64,000 nucleotides of DNA. Origin: Heliocidaris erythrogramma (taxonomy: Eukaryota; Echinodermata; Echinoidea; Camarodonta; Echinometridae). Positions within the stretch are counted from its first letter, which is position 1, and the number at the start of each line of letters is the position of its first letter. This document shows, piece after piece, positions 32,696-45,780 of the stretch. Under the pieces are notes generated by a model that was not told where the DNA came from, searched no databases, and saw nothing but the letters and a program-made list of their open reading frames with translations. A program made the position numbers and the translations under genes. Where the stretch lies: the NCBI GenBank assembly GCA_025617745.1, contig CM046861.1, positions 12,858,516 through 12,922,515 on the forward strand, given 5' to 3'.

Positions 32696-32875
32696 CAGTG
32701 GCGGATCCAGAATTTTGTGAGGGAGGTGCACAATAAAAATCTCTGACAAGCAAGCAAGCAACAACAACAACAAAAAGGGTCATCAGCGTTTTTTGTTTTT
32801 TTCTTGGTGTCTTTTTTGTTGCCGGGGAAGGGTGCCCCCCCCCCCTTGGATCCGCCCCTGGTCCACGGTCCTGAA
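32696..32875. mobile_element. GGATCC-ended MITE, unit 2
   Basis: Starts agtggcggatccagaatttt and ends ttggatccgcccctgg, with a C-run inside. Orthologue of 5,714-5,893. Confidence 0.55.
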
Positions 32876-32981
32876 TATTTGGATGAATTGCAAGGGAGGA
32901 TGGGAGGAAGTCGTCATCCCCCCTTTCTCTATGATCTTTGTCTTCATTTCTTCTCCTTTTTTGTCATCTATTTTCATGCAG

Positions 32982-33103
32982 GTGTTTTTTTGGATTGGCA
33001 CGTGATGAAATAACTGCGGTGTCTTTCAATAATGGTGGTATTATCGCCAAGAGCACATACCGGGCCCTTGTGAAAGTAACGAGTGTGGCACCAGATGACC
33101 AAG
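32982..33103 (+). CDS. Gene 2 exon 4: variable propeller loop
   Basis: 122 nt, with the same borders and phases (2 to 1) as gene 1. Reads CFFGLARDEITAVSFNNG, GIIAKSTYRALVKV, TSVAPDDQ. Without exon 3, joining exon 2 (phase 1) to this exon (needs phase 2) would shift the frame, unless an unseen exon corrects it. Otherwise the exon looks intact. Confidence 0.65.
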
Positions 33104-34362
33104 GTAACGGCCTAAATATATTCAACCCCCCCCCCAAAAAAAAATTCCCCCGACACTTTTTAGTATGACTCGAGAAATATTTGATCAAGTTTTTTTTCAT
33201 TCTCAAAACAAAGTATGCAGAATTTTCTAACCAACATTTTGATTGGTTATTAATTTTTGTAACAAACGATTATGTTGTCATGAAATTGTGGTTTTAATAT
33301 TGCAGTCGGTACTAGAAAAATTGTTGCACTTTGTGTTTCACAATGCCATGAAGGGTGCATGTGTTTATACTCTTTTCAATTCTTCATTCATGTACAAACA
33401 GGCGCATATAGCATGTGATTCTAGTTCATGAACCTGCGTTGAAAAATCGTGATTTTTAAGGCATTTTCATGAATTTGAATTACAAATTACGCGCCTGTAT
33501 ATTTTTATGAAGAAATTATGAATTGGAAGGAGAATACCAGGTAAATCCTGCATTGCCTTATGAAACGCAAAATGCAACCTTTTTTCAACCGACTGCAATT
33601 AATAAAAACCACAATTTCATTAAGAAAACAAAATGTTCATACATAATGTGGATAAGAAATTTCTGCATTCTTTTATTTTCGAATGAACAAAATTTATCAA
33701 ATATTTCTCGAGTTATATTAAAGTTTGTCAAGGGGAATTACTTTTTTGTTGAGTGTATGTGTTCTTAATGTTTTTTTTTTAATTCAAAAAAATTTCCATG
33801 ACTTCCTTTCACTTAGTTTTAAGGCGGTAGTAAGGAGCGTGGTATAGATGAAAAAAGTACGGGCCTAAGCGTGTTTTTCTTATTGTGTTTTTTTAAATGA
33901 ACACTTATATAAAATATTTATAAAAATTTGGGGTAGCGAGAATTGGTATACATGGTCAAAACGCGCGGAAGTTCGTGCACAGGGGTCATATATCATGCGA
34001 AGTTTTTGTTTTGAATAATATTTTATTTTTCTTCATAAATCAACATAATAACACAATAAAAATTAATTTGCAATATCGATAATACAATCAACTAGCAAAT
34101 ACATGTGTTAAAATAATTAATTTTAAATAAACCTTGTACATGTCAACATTGACTGAACTCCAATCTTATACCAAAATAAAACACATGCACACTATTCTCT
34201 GGTAAGCACATGTAAATCAACATCTAAAGACCACATCATATATATATAAAAAGAAAAAGATAAAAGGAAGGAAAACAAAAACACCCCCCTCCCTCCCTTA
34301 CCACACAGTAGCCTACTTACCCCTACATCACATGAATACATACATTTAATACATCAGTTATG
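33104..34362. other. Intron 4 of gene 2, proximal part
   Basis: Aligned with units 1 and 3 up to about 33,917. After that a unit-2-specific AT-rich segment replaces about 200 bp found in units 1 and 3. No exon. Confidence 0.45.
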
Positions 34363-36207
34363 TTTATACGTACTATACATAGCATCGATGCTTTGTAAGT
34401 CTCGAAAACTATTTCCAGTACGTTCAGACAGGCCATGATCGACTTGCTTCTATCACCCACTCGTGACTATCCATCGCTCACTCGCTGCCAAAACAATAAT
34501 TATTTCACTATGAACACAATGACAAAGAGAGCGGACAAAATATACAGCTCCTCATTGTACCCTCCACAATTGCTCTGGTAGACAAAAGAACATCCCTTCA
34601 TTACTATTATGTGAAATAAGTAGAACAGGTGAATATGCATGTGACACCTGTTCTACATATTTTTACATAATAGCAATGAAGGGATGTTCTTTTGTCTACC
34701 AGGGCAATTGTGGAAGGTACAATGAGGAGCTGTATATTTTGTCCGCTTCTTTGTTCGCCATGTTCATAGTTTGTGCACAGGGATCATATCATGCGAAGTT
34801 GCGAGTGAGGATAGCAGCGAGTGAAGCAGCGATTGCGCTCACATTACAAATAGTCACAAGCGCGGTGGGTGGTCTACCGCAAAGCATCGATGCTTTCAGG
34901 GTGTTCAGACGCTAAAAATCTATACCAAAACGGTATAGCTATACTAGAACGGTATAGCTATACGATGAAATTTTGCGTCTGAACGCTGACTAACGAAACG
35001 ACGTATAGCGAAACGACGTATAGCGAAACGAGGGTCAAAGCATCGTTTCGAACTAGAACTCGATAAAGAATCACTGTTCCGTGTCCGTCTGAACGTATGG
35101 CGACCATAGAACGGTATAACTGGGCGGGGCTTAACGGGAGCGCGCGTGAAAGGTGGAAGAGGAAATCCAGGCAGGGGGGCTAGCGGATACCTCGTGATCA
35201 TAACAACACGCGCAGTGGGAAACTGCGCATCTATACCACCTTTTTCACGACGGTCGCAATATGCGTCTGAACGACCCGTTAGCTATACGATGATTCTTTA
35301 TACGTCGTTTCTTTATCGAGTTTCGGTATAAACTGAATAGCGTCTGAACAGGGGGTATGTCGCTGGATCCTGAGATTTACTCCTGCCAAACTCGCTGCCA
35401 GAATAGTTTCGAAACCTAGCTCCAACTCGCTTCTATCTCGTGACTAACTGCGTTCAGACAGCGTTTGGTCTTAAAACTATCTGGTCATGACCAAAATAGT
35501 ATCGAAACCTAGATAGCATCGATGCTATCGCTCTACGTGTGAACGTACCTATTTCTTGTATGTTAATGAAAACTGTGTTAATTGTCATAACAAATTGAAT
35601 TGCGCGCAATAAACACTAATCATTGGTGCTTGCGCAGATGTCTCTGTTAACTTTACGCGGGCACAGTCATCTGCGCAATCATTAACCAATGACTTGTCCT
35701 GATTTTGATTTGTTATGACAATTAACATCGTTTTACTAACATAAAAGTTAACATAGTTTTCAGAATACGGCCCCTTCCGCGCGTTTGACCATACCAATTA
35801 TACTCGGGTCACCGTTTGTGGCGCAGTAATTGTTTTGGCAGCGAGTGAGCGATGAATAGTCACGAGTGGGTGATAGAAGCAAGCACTATGAACACGGTGA
35901 CAAAGAGAGCGGACAATTTATGCAGCTCCTCATTGTACCCTCCACAATAGCTCTAGTAGACAAAAGGACATCCCTTCACTGCTATTATGTGACACCTGTT
36001 CTACATATTTTTACAGGATAGCAATGAATGGATGTTCTTTTGTTAACCAGTGCAATTGTGAAGGGTACAATGAGGAGCAGCATAAATTGTTCGCTTCTTT
36101 GTTCGTCATGTTCATAGTGAAGTCGATCATGGCCTGTCTGAACGCAATGGAAATAGTTTCGAGACTTACATAGCATCAATGCTATGTACTACGTGTAAAC
36201 ATAACTA
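34363..36207. mobile_element. Large foldback element, unit 2 only
   Basis: The ends are inverted: ttatgtttatacgtactata and catagcatcgatgc at left, and the complement gcatcaatgctatgtacta and acgtgtaaacataac at right. Both arms contain the hairpin seen at 1-121 (agaacatcccttcatt...). The centre has clusters of 'cggtatagctata' and 'cgtctgaacg'. No transposase. Units 1 and 3 lack it here. Confidence 0.65.
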
Positions 36208-36695
36208 GTAATGAGCAGGATTTGACTGCTAGCTGTTCCTCTGTTGAGATTTTTCGTTTAAACTTTTGAGTTACCATTGGAATGTCAAAGATATATGAAT
36301 GAACAGTTCGAACCGATATGGTAAAGAGATTGACTTTTCCTTTTACCACACTTCTTAATGTCTTTGTCACTGTTAATAAGGAATTTTGCCTGTTACAGGA
36401 ATTAACATAGAAGTACCATGCTTGCTTTTTAAATTGGTTCCTCTTTATATTATGCCATGTGTATAACGAAATGTTCTCTACAAAAGAAGTCGGAAATATT
36501 ATGCATTTTTTGATGAAATCAAGGAAAATGAAAATGAGTTCATTTATATTAATGTTCTCTTACTGATTTTTTTAAACTACTGCATGCCTCTAGTTTAGGG
36601 CCTAACTGAGAAAAGATCCTGACTGTGCAATATCTGCAAATTTCTCGAAAACCGATTTCACTATCCCGGTGTGACCAAACATAATTTTAGGGGTC

Positions 36696-39600
36696 CGCTC
36701 GCTATTCATTAGGACCGCTATTCATAGAAAACCGCTATTCATTCACACGCGTTATGAATAGCGGTCCTTATGAATAGTGGTCCTTATGAATGGAGGTCCT
36801 TATGAATAGCGAGGTAATTTGTCTATGGTTTTGTGCGTTATTTAGAAGAACCGCTATTAGTCCGTTGTCAAGTGGTAAAAAATAGCATTTTTTGGAAAAT
36901 GTTGTGAGAACGTATGGAAACATACATTTTTAGAAAGATAATGTCATGAATAAAACTATAAACGTTGTTTCCAAATTTTTAAGTGGGTCTAAAATTACTT
37001 TTCAGGATCTTTAGAATGCTGACTTTGGTCGAATTTATGTGTTGTTTTTTTTTTATTAATTTTTAGAAAATGCTCTTGAGTGCAATAGGGATAGGAATTT
37101 CCACTATTTGCATATAAATGATATTAGCGATGACTTTCATGAAAAAAAATGCAGAAAAATATACAATTATATAAATGTATGCTTTTATTCATATCTTATT
37201 TTGTACGCGCTCTGCGATAATTATGAAACATTGTCTTATGCTCTCATGACTGTTGCCAACCGTGTTGAACATCAGCTCGTATATTAGTGACCAATAATAG
37301 ATCAATGGCATAATTCATTAAATCATATACTTTGAAAGTGTTTTGGCACATGGAGTGACAGTCAAAATCAACAGTGGTATAAAATAATGTATCAACATAA
37401 TTAGAAGAGTGATATGCAACAGGATCAACACTGATTGTGCCGGGTCCGCTCGCTATAAGGACCGTTATTTATAGAAAACCGCTATTCATTTAACACGCAT
37501 TATGAATAACGGTCCTTATGAATAGTTATGAATAGTGGTCCTTATGCATGGAGATCTTATGAATAACGAGGTAATTTGTCTACGGTTTGCTCGCTAATAT
37601 TTTAGAAGGACCGCTATTCATACAAAACCGCTATTCATTTAGTGACGCGCGTTGTGGATAGCGGTCCTTATGACTAGCGAGGTTACCCCGATTGTACAAC
37701 AAACAATTTTCGTCTTGATCATGATCGCTGTCTCCCCTTTTTCTTGGTATTCTCTACATGAATTGTTTCCAAAATTACGATTCATCAAAGTTATCTGTCA
37801 TTCCATCCTGGCGTTATGCTTATAATAAATAATAACTTGCCCTTACCATGAAACAAAAAAAAACTTCCATTCATTCAAGAAGATCCAGAGGAGATAAGTT
37901 TTTATACTTTGAGCTTAACATCAACACAATCAAGGTATCGTGATATATAACATCAGATCCTCCATTCTTGGATCTCATATTTAAATTTAAGTATATTTTC
38001 TTGTAAAGCAAATTGAGATAATTATACTGTTGAGCTATTATCAGAATTCCCTCTCCCCAGCTTGCTAAACGATCTCCCCCTCCCCCCCCCCCCTCCCTCT
38101 CTCTCTCTCTCTCATATGCATGATCTACCATATATTCTTATCAAGAGTTGATTTTTGTACTATTTCCATTTAAATGTATTTACAGAGAAATGGATGTTAA
38201 TGTTATATTACATAGAAATGATGGAAGCCCTGAACAAAACAGGCTTAAAACAAATAAGGTAGGCACTGTATAGGTAATCACTATAATAATAAAAGAAATA
38301 AGCTTCTTTTTTTTTCGTTTTAATATATGTACCTATTCTATACATATGAAAGAAGGGAAATATTTCATTCGTAGTGAATAACGTGGAGTTGAAAAACATA
38401 AGAATTACATGTGTTTGGATTTTGGAGAAGAGAGAGAGAGAGTGAGAGAGAGAGAGAGCGCGCGCGTTAAGCGAGGTGGAAGGAGAATTCATTAAGATTT
38501 ATAAAAAAAATCGAAATAATACATTGATTTTATAATACATGTATTTTCAAAGAGTACACTTTAACATTTCCTACATTCAATCACTTCCGTAATAAAGATT
38601 TATTTTCTCAGCTTCATGAGATTTGAACGGTGAGTGGTATGAGGTGCAATAATGTAGGAGCTGATGCCAAAAGCCTACAGCTCAAGGGACCAAAATTCCA
38701 AGAGACCGATAGCCCACCAAGTCTCCCGGGCCTTCAGTTCTGACAGTGTTTTTTTTCATGGTTCACTAGACGGATGGCCAATAAGACTTTTTCCTTTTAT
38801 GAAGGCATATTTCGTTGTTTTATGGTTCTCGATGGCTATCAGTTTAGGCAAGGAGTTATGTGATAACTCCTTGGTTTAGGGTCCCTTTTGTAAATGTCGG
38901 TCTCGTGGGCTGTCGGTCTACTGAAATATGAACCCGATATATTAGGCCGGTTCTCATTTAGAAACATAACGCCAGGATGTAATGCAATGACAGAGAAAAT
39001 GAGATATATATTTATTAGAAAAAAAACAATGGGGAAAATGGGCATACCGTCAACTGGTGCGCAAAAGATTGGTAGAAGCCAAAAAGAGGGGAAGAGTACT
39101 CTGTTTAAAAACACCTTTGTATGTTTAATAAGAACTCACTGAAGAGTATAGGGGAAAACAACGGTGTAGTGGTACACCTGCACATCCCAATCAGTTATAT
39201 CGGGAGGAGAGACAAGAGGGTTACAGTGATTCAGTTTGCTTTTCTCCTCCCAGGCACATGTGACGCCAAATCATTAATAACAATAATAATAATAATAATA
39301 ATGATTAAAATACATGATAGAGAAAAAAGTAAAACTATGAAGAAGAGAATTGTTTAAGTGTGGATCGTGTTGTATACCACTCTTCTACTAATTCTTTTTA
39401 CATACAACTTTCGATTTTGACTGTCACTCAATGTGCCAACATATTTTCAAATAAATAATAAAATGAATATTATTTAATATTGTATTATATTTTATCATAT
39501 TGTCTAATATAATGACTATTATGCCACTAATTTTTTACTTTTTACTGATATACGATTTAATGTAAGTACACTGCATCGATCTCTACCACGTACACTGTCG

Positions 39601-40072
39601 GAAACATTAGAGCAGAAGACAATGCTTCATAACTATCGTATTGGGCGTATAAAATAAGATATGAATAAAAGCCTATTTTTTACATATTTATATATTTTCT
39701 GCAGTATTTTTTTCACGAAGGTCATCTCTAATATCATTTCTATACAAACAGTGGGAATTCATATCCCTATGGCAATTAAGGATATTTATTTTTTTAAATT
39801 CGAAAATCATAAATTTGACCAAAATCAGCATTCTCAAAATACCTAAAAAGTAACTTTAGACCCATTTTAAAAATTGGAAACAACGTTTATAGTTTTATTC
39901 AAGACATTATCTTTCTAAAAATGTATGTTTCCAAAATTTCCCATGTTTGACCATTTGACAACGGACTATATATATATACAAAACCGCTATTCATTTAGTC
40001 ACGCGTTATGGATAACGGTCCTTATGAATAAGTGGTCCTCGTGAATAGCGGTCCTCATGACTAGCGAGGTTA
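36696..40072. mobile_element. Long-TIR foldback element, unit 2
   Basis: Starts cgctcgctattcattaggac and ends ggtcctcatgactagcgagg. Inverted arms at about 36,860-37,210 and 39,655-39,930, with an inner hairpin cluster at 37,443-37,680. The middle (37,700-39,400) holds CT/GA runs (about 38,080-38,112 and 38,428-38,462) and an ATA run near 39,283, with no gene. Confidence 0.55.
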
Positions 40073-40795
40073 CCCCTAATTTTATATAGGTTTTCCCGTC
40101 CATTTCAACACTTTTTCCATTCAGTTTCATCATTGTTCACTTCAATTTCGCCCTTTTAACCCTGGAATGACCAAAATGTCAAAGTTAATTTCGCCATTTG
40201 TCATTCAAGTTGGTCAATGGGCAGTTTCATGACATTTTCACTTTCATGGACGTTTTGTCAAAATGTCAAGACAATGAATCGAATCAAGTTTATTCATAAT
40301 AGAGCTAACGCATGAGTGATGAATTTGAAAGACGTTTTGACGAAATTGAATGGAAAATGATGAAAGTGATTCATGCAATCGTACGTTGGCATCCAGGGAT
40401 GACGAAATTGATTTGACTTCGACGAAATTGGATGCAATAGACCACCGATTATGTGCAAATTTTCAAAGGTTGTTCTTGACAACCTAAAAGATTGCCGGAA
40501 ATAGCAACAAATAATATATGCAAACTGGATTCCAAGCATTGACGGTCATTTATAAACAGCAGGTTAATGGAATAACTCGTCACTAGGTGCTCAGGGAATA
40601 TATGTGCATAATTTTGTATACACTACAGAAGCAGTCTATATGATAAACTGATTGGACAAAGTTCGAAAATGAATGACCAAAAGACGAAATTGACCTTGAG
40701 ATGTGCAAGATCATGTAGTTTTGGGACGACTTGGATGAAATTATGAAATGAAAATTTAAAAGTGTGAAAATGGTCGGGAAATCTTATATTAAGCC

Positions 40796-40825
40796 AGGGG
40801 CGGATCCAGGAGGGGGGGGGCCAAA
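40796..40825. repeat. GGATCC MITE remnant
   Basis: aggggcggatccaggagggg, a fragment of the recurrent MITE, in an otherwise featureless intron stretch (40,073-41,236). Confidence 0.45.
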
Positions 40826-41236
40826 ATATGTATCTTTTTGCTCCAGTTTTCCTCCAAAATTCTCTGACAAATAAAAAAAGGGGAGAAAAGAGGTTATTAC
40901 ACATTCTTGGCTCTCTTTGTCGATCCAAATGCTCTGACAACAAAAAATAAACTTAAATTAAAGTTATCCGTTCTTTTTAAAAAAAGGGGCACAATGAACG
41001 CAATGAATAATTTCTTTTCAAAGGGGGTGGGGCACGGGCCGAAAGTGCCCCTTTATCCGCGATTGTATTAAGCTATAGTCACATATATCAAAACCTATTA
41101 AAAAAACATGACTACCTTCGAGAAATATGAATCTCAAGCGTTTTCTTACTATACCAGCCGAGCAGTCCTTCTCTTCTTGCAATTTTTCAAATTATGAATC
41201 TTTATATTAATACCCTTTTCCCCATTCTCTATGCAG

Positions 41237-41523
41237 CTCTCAAATTTTATTTTGTTATCGGTCCAGACATCCGTTATACAACATATATAGCAATTCGTCT
41301 CCACCTTGTGAAGACTTTCCAAGGCATGATTAAGATTGAATCAGTGGCAGTTTATGGACACCACTTGTACGCTGTGCTCACCCGAAACAACGTGACACGT
41401 GAGCTTCATATGATTGACACCCAGACCAAACGTCCTATCTCTATTACATCTTCGCTGAAGGGAACACATAGACAACTAGAGTTGGATCACTGTTCGAGGT
41501 TGTACATGTATGAGATAAACTGA
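41237..41523 (+). CDS. Gene 2 exon 5: C-terminal propeller, stop
   Basis: 287 nt, acceptor ctctatgcag, in frame with exon 4. Reads LKFYFVIGPDIRYTTYIAI, RLHLVKTFQGMIKIES, then VAVYGHHLYAVLTRNN, through LYMYEIN and TGA. The first ~35 codons differ from gene 1 at about ten residues. The last 60 differ at one (Y/H). A possible AATAAA lies at 42,218-42,223. Confidence 0.72.
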
Positions 41524-41564
41524 ACGGCTTGTTAGTAAATGTGCCACCCCACACTCTTTATACA

Positions 41565-42185
41565 GTGTGTCCCAGATACAATCAGTATTTGGGTATCAGT
41601 TACAAAGTAAATCGGTTTGCAATATGGAAAGTCATACTGGATTATGATGCTACAACTATTTTTCTATCAGCCAGTGAAGACCCGGTCTGATTTGGTCCTG
41701 TCGTTACGAAGAAATCAGGTGTTTTTGTAATGTATGTCATAAGTCCCTTCCATCCAAGATTTGACAGAAGGGAGACTCGCAAAGCACAGTGAATAATATT
41801 AATTCCATACTCCTTTTTAATGGTTTGAAAGGGAATACTGTTTTGTGTTTATCAGCTGTAATTGTTATGAAAATGCTACATTTTATCATAATCATCACCG
41901 TTCTTGGCCTTGTTATTGTAGTTGCAAAAAAGGGCATACAATTTGAAAATGTTAGTAAACCCGTTTATCTTGAACAAATATAGATGCCAAGAACTTCCAA
42001 GTGATAAAAGATGGAAGAAAGGGACCCATATTTCTTCCTAACTACTGGACCAAATCGGACGGGGCCTTCACTGACTGATGAAGAAATAACTATATTTTCA
42101 TAACCCAGTAAAATTTTCATATTGCAAAACGATTTCTTTCGTAATTGATACCCAAATGCCGACTGTAATTTTTTGACAATACTGC
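41565..42185. repeat. Foldback repeat after gene 2 stop
   Basis: Same inverted structure as 11,466-12,075, almost identical in sequence. Confidence 0.7.
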
Positions 42186-42677
42186 ATGTTTTACACCACT
42201 TCCAGACATTAGGTCGGAATAAACCCTTTGTATAGGCTGAGTAAAATCAGAAAATGATTTTAATGATTTCTCCACATGTAATTTTAAAAGGTCGGATGTA
42301 CAATCTATTTGGGATAGCCGAGATCAATGAAAATGTGGGAATTTCTCCATTGCTAATTAAGTGACATGTGTGATGTCACTCTGAGAGCACTATTATTCAC
42401 GTATATTCAAAATACACCTTTATTTTTCAGAGTTAGAAAAGCAATCCCTCTGTTCATGGCACAATATTGGTAACAAAAAGTTTTCACGTTATCCCGCGAA
42501 GGAAACATGCTCAATCTTAAAAAATATAAACATGAGGAAAAAGATATGAAAAATTTGGCTCTGAAACGGGTAGCCTATTGGAAATAGAAGATTCCCCTTT
42601 ACTTGTGACTTTAACTTTTACCCCTTGAACCAGTGTTAACTAACTGACGTGCAACTGATCACTTATATTCAAACACA

Positions 42678-42710
<33 letters not shown>

Positions 42711-42741
42711 GCATGCGCGCATATATATATATATATATATA

Positions 42742-42898
42742 TAAGTATATATGAAGAAAAGTACACAACTACGTGTACCCGACAAGCCTGTTTCGTAGAT
42801 CTCTCCACTCTTCAGGGTTACCTCTAATGAGTGGAGAGATCTACGAAACAGGCTTGTCGGGTACACGTAGTTGTGTACTTTTCTTCATATATACTTAT
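42742..42898. repeat. Hammerhead palindrome, unit 2
   Basis: The orthologue of 12,834-12,990 with TA and CA microsatellites to its left. Confidence 0.85.
42819..42863 (+). ncRNA. Degenerate hammerhead ribozyme, unit 2
   Basis: Stem I TACCT/GGGTA (one G-U pair), core CTAATGA (42,824-42,830), stem II GTGG/CTAC, GAAA (42,845-42,848), short stem III and GTC (42,856-42,858). The C-to-T change against unit 1 keeps stem I paired by wobble. The minus-strand arm carries core CTGAAGA as in unit 1. Confidence 0.58.
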
Positions 42899-43079
42899 TT
42901 AGCTCTACATTATGTATTGAGCACTGTTTAGTACCGAAAGTCGACCAATCCTGACTTATATATATAAATTTATATTTGTGAGCAATGAAAATGAGAAAAT
43001 AATAGTTGCGTAGCTTAAATCAAAGTTCCCCATAGCTGTCCTCCCCTTTGGAATTTTTTGCAAAGGTTTAAAAAAAAAA

Positions 43080-43163
43080 TGTCTCCGCCGGGAATCGAAC
43101 CCGGGTCATCGAACCCGGATAACTGGCTTAGAACGCCAATGCCTTAACCACAAGACCACGGTC
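43080..43163 (-). repeat. tRNA-Arg-like SINE head, unit 2
   Basis: Same as 13,171-13,254, with the duplicated B box. Confidence 0.7.
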
Positions 43164-43374
43164 AATGGTTTCGGCGACACCAGATTCATTTCTCACAATT
43201 GTATTAATTTCCACGAGAGTTGCCAAAGCTTTTGTATATGTTATTACCTCACACTTGTATACACATGTATAAATGTTTATAATGATATACAAAGAATTTT
43301 AAAGTTCTGCGACGGAGATTCACAAAATAGAGACACCTGATAGAATAAAATACTCTTTTAAACAGAAATATTGT

Positions 43375-43378
<4 letters not shown>

Positions 43379-43414
<36 letters not shown>
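43379..43414. repeat. TA microsatellite
   Basis: A long TA run, longer than in unit 1 (about 13,377-13,392). Confidence 0.85.
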
Positions 43415-43418
<4 letters not shown>

Positions 43419-43562
43419 AATATATGTATTTTATTTTGTTCTTTTTTTTAAATATTTTTTTAAGGAAGGAAATAAGGCAAGGAAATAACATAGACAGGTA
43501 TATATACAGGGTGGTCCAGAAAAAATGGAACACTTGAGGATCTGCAATTTCAACGACATCAA

Positions 43563-44526
43563 CCCTGATAGCAGAAAGTGGTAAAAATGACGTGATATTT
43601 ACGTCGTGGTTTTCGTCTTTTTTACGTCCTGTAATTACGTCAATAAGACGACAACTTGCACCAACGCAAGACGTCAAGAGGACGTCTTATTTTGACGTCA
43701 TCTGTACACTGTAAAAACTGAAGTGCTGTATATAGCACTTTTTGAGGGCATGCATAGGGACTGCACTCAGAGTGCTATTGAATGCACACAGCGTGCTATT
43801 TCAGCACTTTCACGGGAGCTGGACCGGCTCCTTAAACATTCATAAAAAAAATGATTTGGGCGAGCTTCGAACCAGGGTCCGCTGATCGAGAATTGCTGGC
43901 ATTACCGCTAGACTAACTTACATTGTACGATTTAGAGGAGATCATATTGTTACATAGTGAATTTACGACACCACATAGTTCATGTTATCTACTTGACTCC
44001 CATGACTAAACTGGATTGCAAGAAGCATTCGTTAGTCCATCGGTAACGTCAGCGCCTCTCAATCAGCGGAACCTGGTTCGAGGCTCGCCTCGGCCACATT
44101 TTTTTTCTCTTTTTTTTTGCTGGTAAATTAGCACACTACAAGTGCTATAAGCAGCATTTCAGGTGCAGTCACTATACATGCCCCTAAAAGTAGCACTTTA
44201 GTTTTTACAGTGTACAAGACGTAGAGATGACGTCAAAATAAGACGCCCTCTTGACGTCTTGCGTTGGTGCAAGTTGTCGTCTTATTGACGTAATTACAGG
44301 ACGTAAAAAAGACGAAAACCGCGACGTAAATATCACGTCATTTTTAACACTTTCTGCTATCAGGGAAGAGGAGTGAAGACGTAGAGATGACGTCAAAATA
44401 AGACGTCCTCTTGACGTCTTGCGTTGGTGCAAGTTGTCGTCTTATTGACGTAATTACAGGACGTAAAAAAGACGAAAACCACGACGTAAATATCACGTCA
44501 TTTTTTAACACTTTCTGCTATCAGGG
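43563..44526. mobile_element. CCCTGATAGCAG-TIR element, unit 2 only
   Basis: Left end CCCTGATAGCAGAAAGTG, right end CACTTTCTGCTATCAGGG, perfect over 18 bp. The arm sequence (gacgtcttattttgacgtca and similar) appears once at left and twice in tandem at right. Unit 1 reads acatcaatgacac across the site, so the empty site is known. Interior occupied by a nested MITE. Confidence 0.78.
43707..44212. mobile_element. Nested MITE with CACTGTAAAAACT ends, TA duplication
   Basis: Starts CACTGTAAAAACTGAAGTGC and ends AGTTTTTACAGTG, flanked by TA on both sides. Inside, two tRNA-like segments face each other: minus strand at about 43,856-43,920 (complement of ggttcgaagc) and plus strand at about 44,030-44,093 (ggttcgaggc). 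Confidence 0.72.
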
Positions 44527-44924
44527 AATGACACAATATTCTTAGTTCGTGTTTTATAAGGTAAAAAATCTTTAAAAACAAACAAAGACCCTTAATTTTG
44601 GTTAAAGCGTTTCGATTCTATGGCTATTTTAGTGAGGCAATGCCATCATCCCATAATATAACTCTCCCATAAATTCTACACAGGGATAACAAAACTAACA
44701 TCTACCTTACCATACTGGCTATGTCTGTGCTACTAACCTTGCGTTTAATTTACTATACGTTATATATTACATGAAGTATCACCGCATGGACTCCTTTGTA
44801 AAAGTAAAGTATTCTTCGTAATATTGTTAATCTTTAGAATACCTCTCGAGAATTACTGATTTATTCCAAACTCGTTCGCAAAGACTTTCGCAAAACCAAC
44901 GTAGGACAATTCCAATAGCCTTGT

Positions 44925-44962
<38 letters not shown>

Positions 44963-45780
44963 GTATAATATATGTATTTTATTTTTTTTTCATTTTTTTA
45001 AATATTTTTTTTAAGGAAGGAAATAAGGCAAGGAAATAACATAGACAGGTATATAAACAGGGTGGTCCAGAAAAAATGGAACACCTGAGGATCTGCAATT
45101 TCAACGACATCAATGACACCTTATTCTTAGTTCGTGTTTTATAAGGTAAAAATTCTTAAAAAACAATGCTCCTTAATTTTGGTTAAAGCGTTTCGATTCT
45201 ATGGCTATTTTAGTGAGGCAATGTCATTTTTTGAAAAATTTGCTACTTTTGTAACCGTATAGTCATGTTAGAAGCAGTGAGAAATTTGAGCATGAAGGCT
45301 TTCCATACAATCTTCGTTTCATTTATATCTTCGTTTTGAAAGTGAGAGCAGTCATTTTGTGAACAAAGCTAATTGTATTGTTCAAGCGTGGCCATGATTG
45401 TGAAAGTAGCAAATTTGGAAAATGACATTGCCTCACTAAAAGAGCCCTAGAATCCGAAAACGCCTGACCCAAAATTGATGATCATGGTGTCCTTTTACTC
45501 GGAAAAGAATTTCTACCTATTACAATAGTAATAAAATATAAACTAATGATACTGTGTCATCGATGTTGAAAATTGCAGATCTCAGGTGTTGTGCTCTTTC
45601 TGGGCCACCCTGTATATAAAGAAAGAGAGAAATTATCACTATGAGACGGTCGTAGCTTTTATTATCCTTTATTTGAATGTGCATATCTTTTAAAGAATAA
45701 ATGAATATTTGATGATATATTTACAGGCTTATATTTTTATACAGACATACATGTATTTCGCTAAACATGCTAAATAGGCC

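Larger units (their letters stand above)
43506..45612. mobile_element. mariner-like elements, unit 2
   Basis: Ends acagggtggtccag at 43,506 and about 45,057; closing gggccaccctgtata at about 45,612. The first copy is split by the 43,563-44,526 insertion. Confidence 0.65.

Noticed and set aside
43249-43677. A 142-residue minus-strand frame spanning a TA microsatellite
   Set aside because: It contains a long Ile/Tyr run from the TA repeat and crosses a transposon junction.
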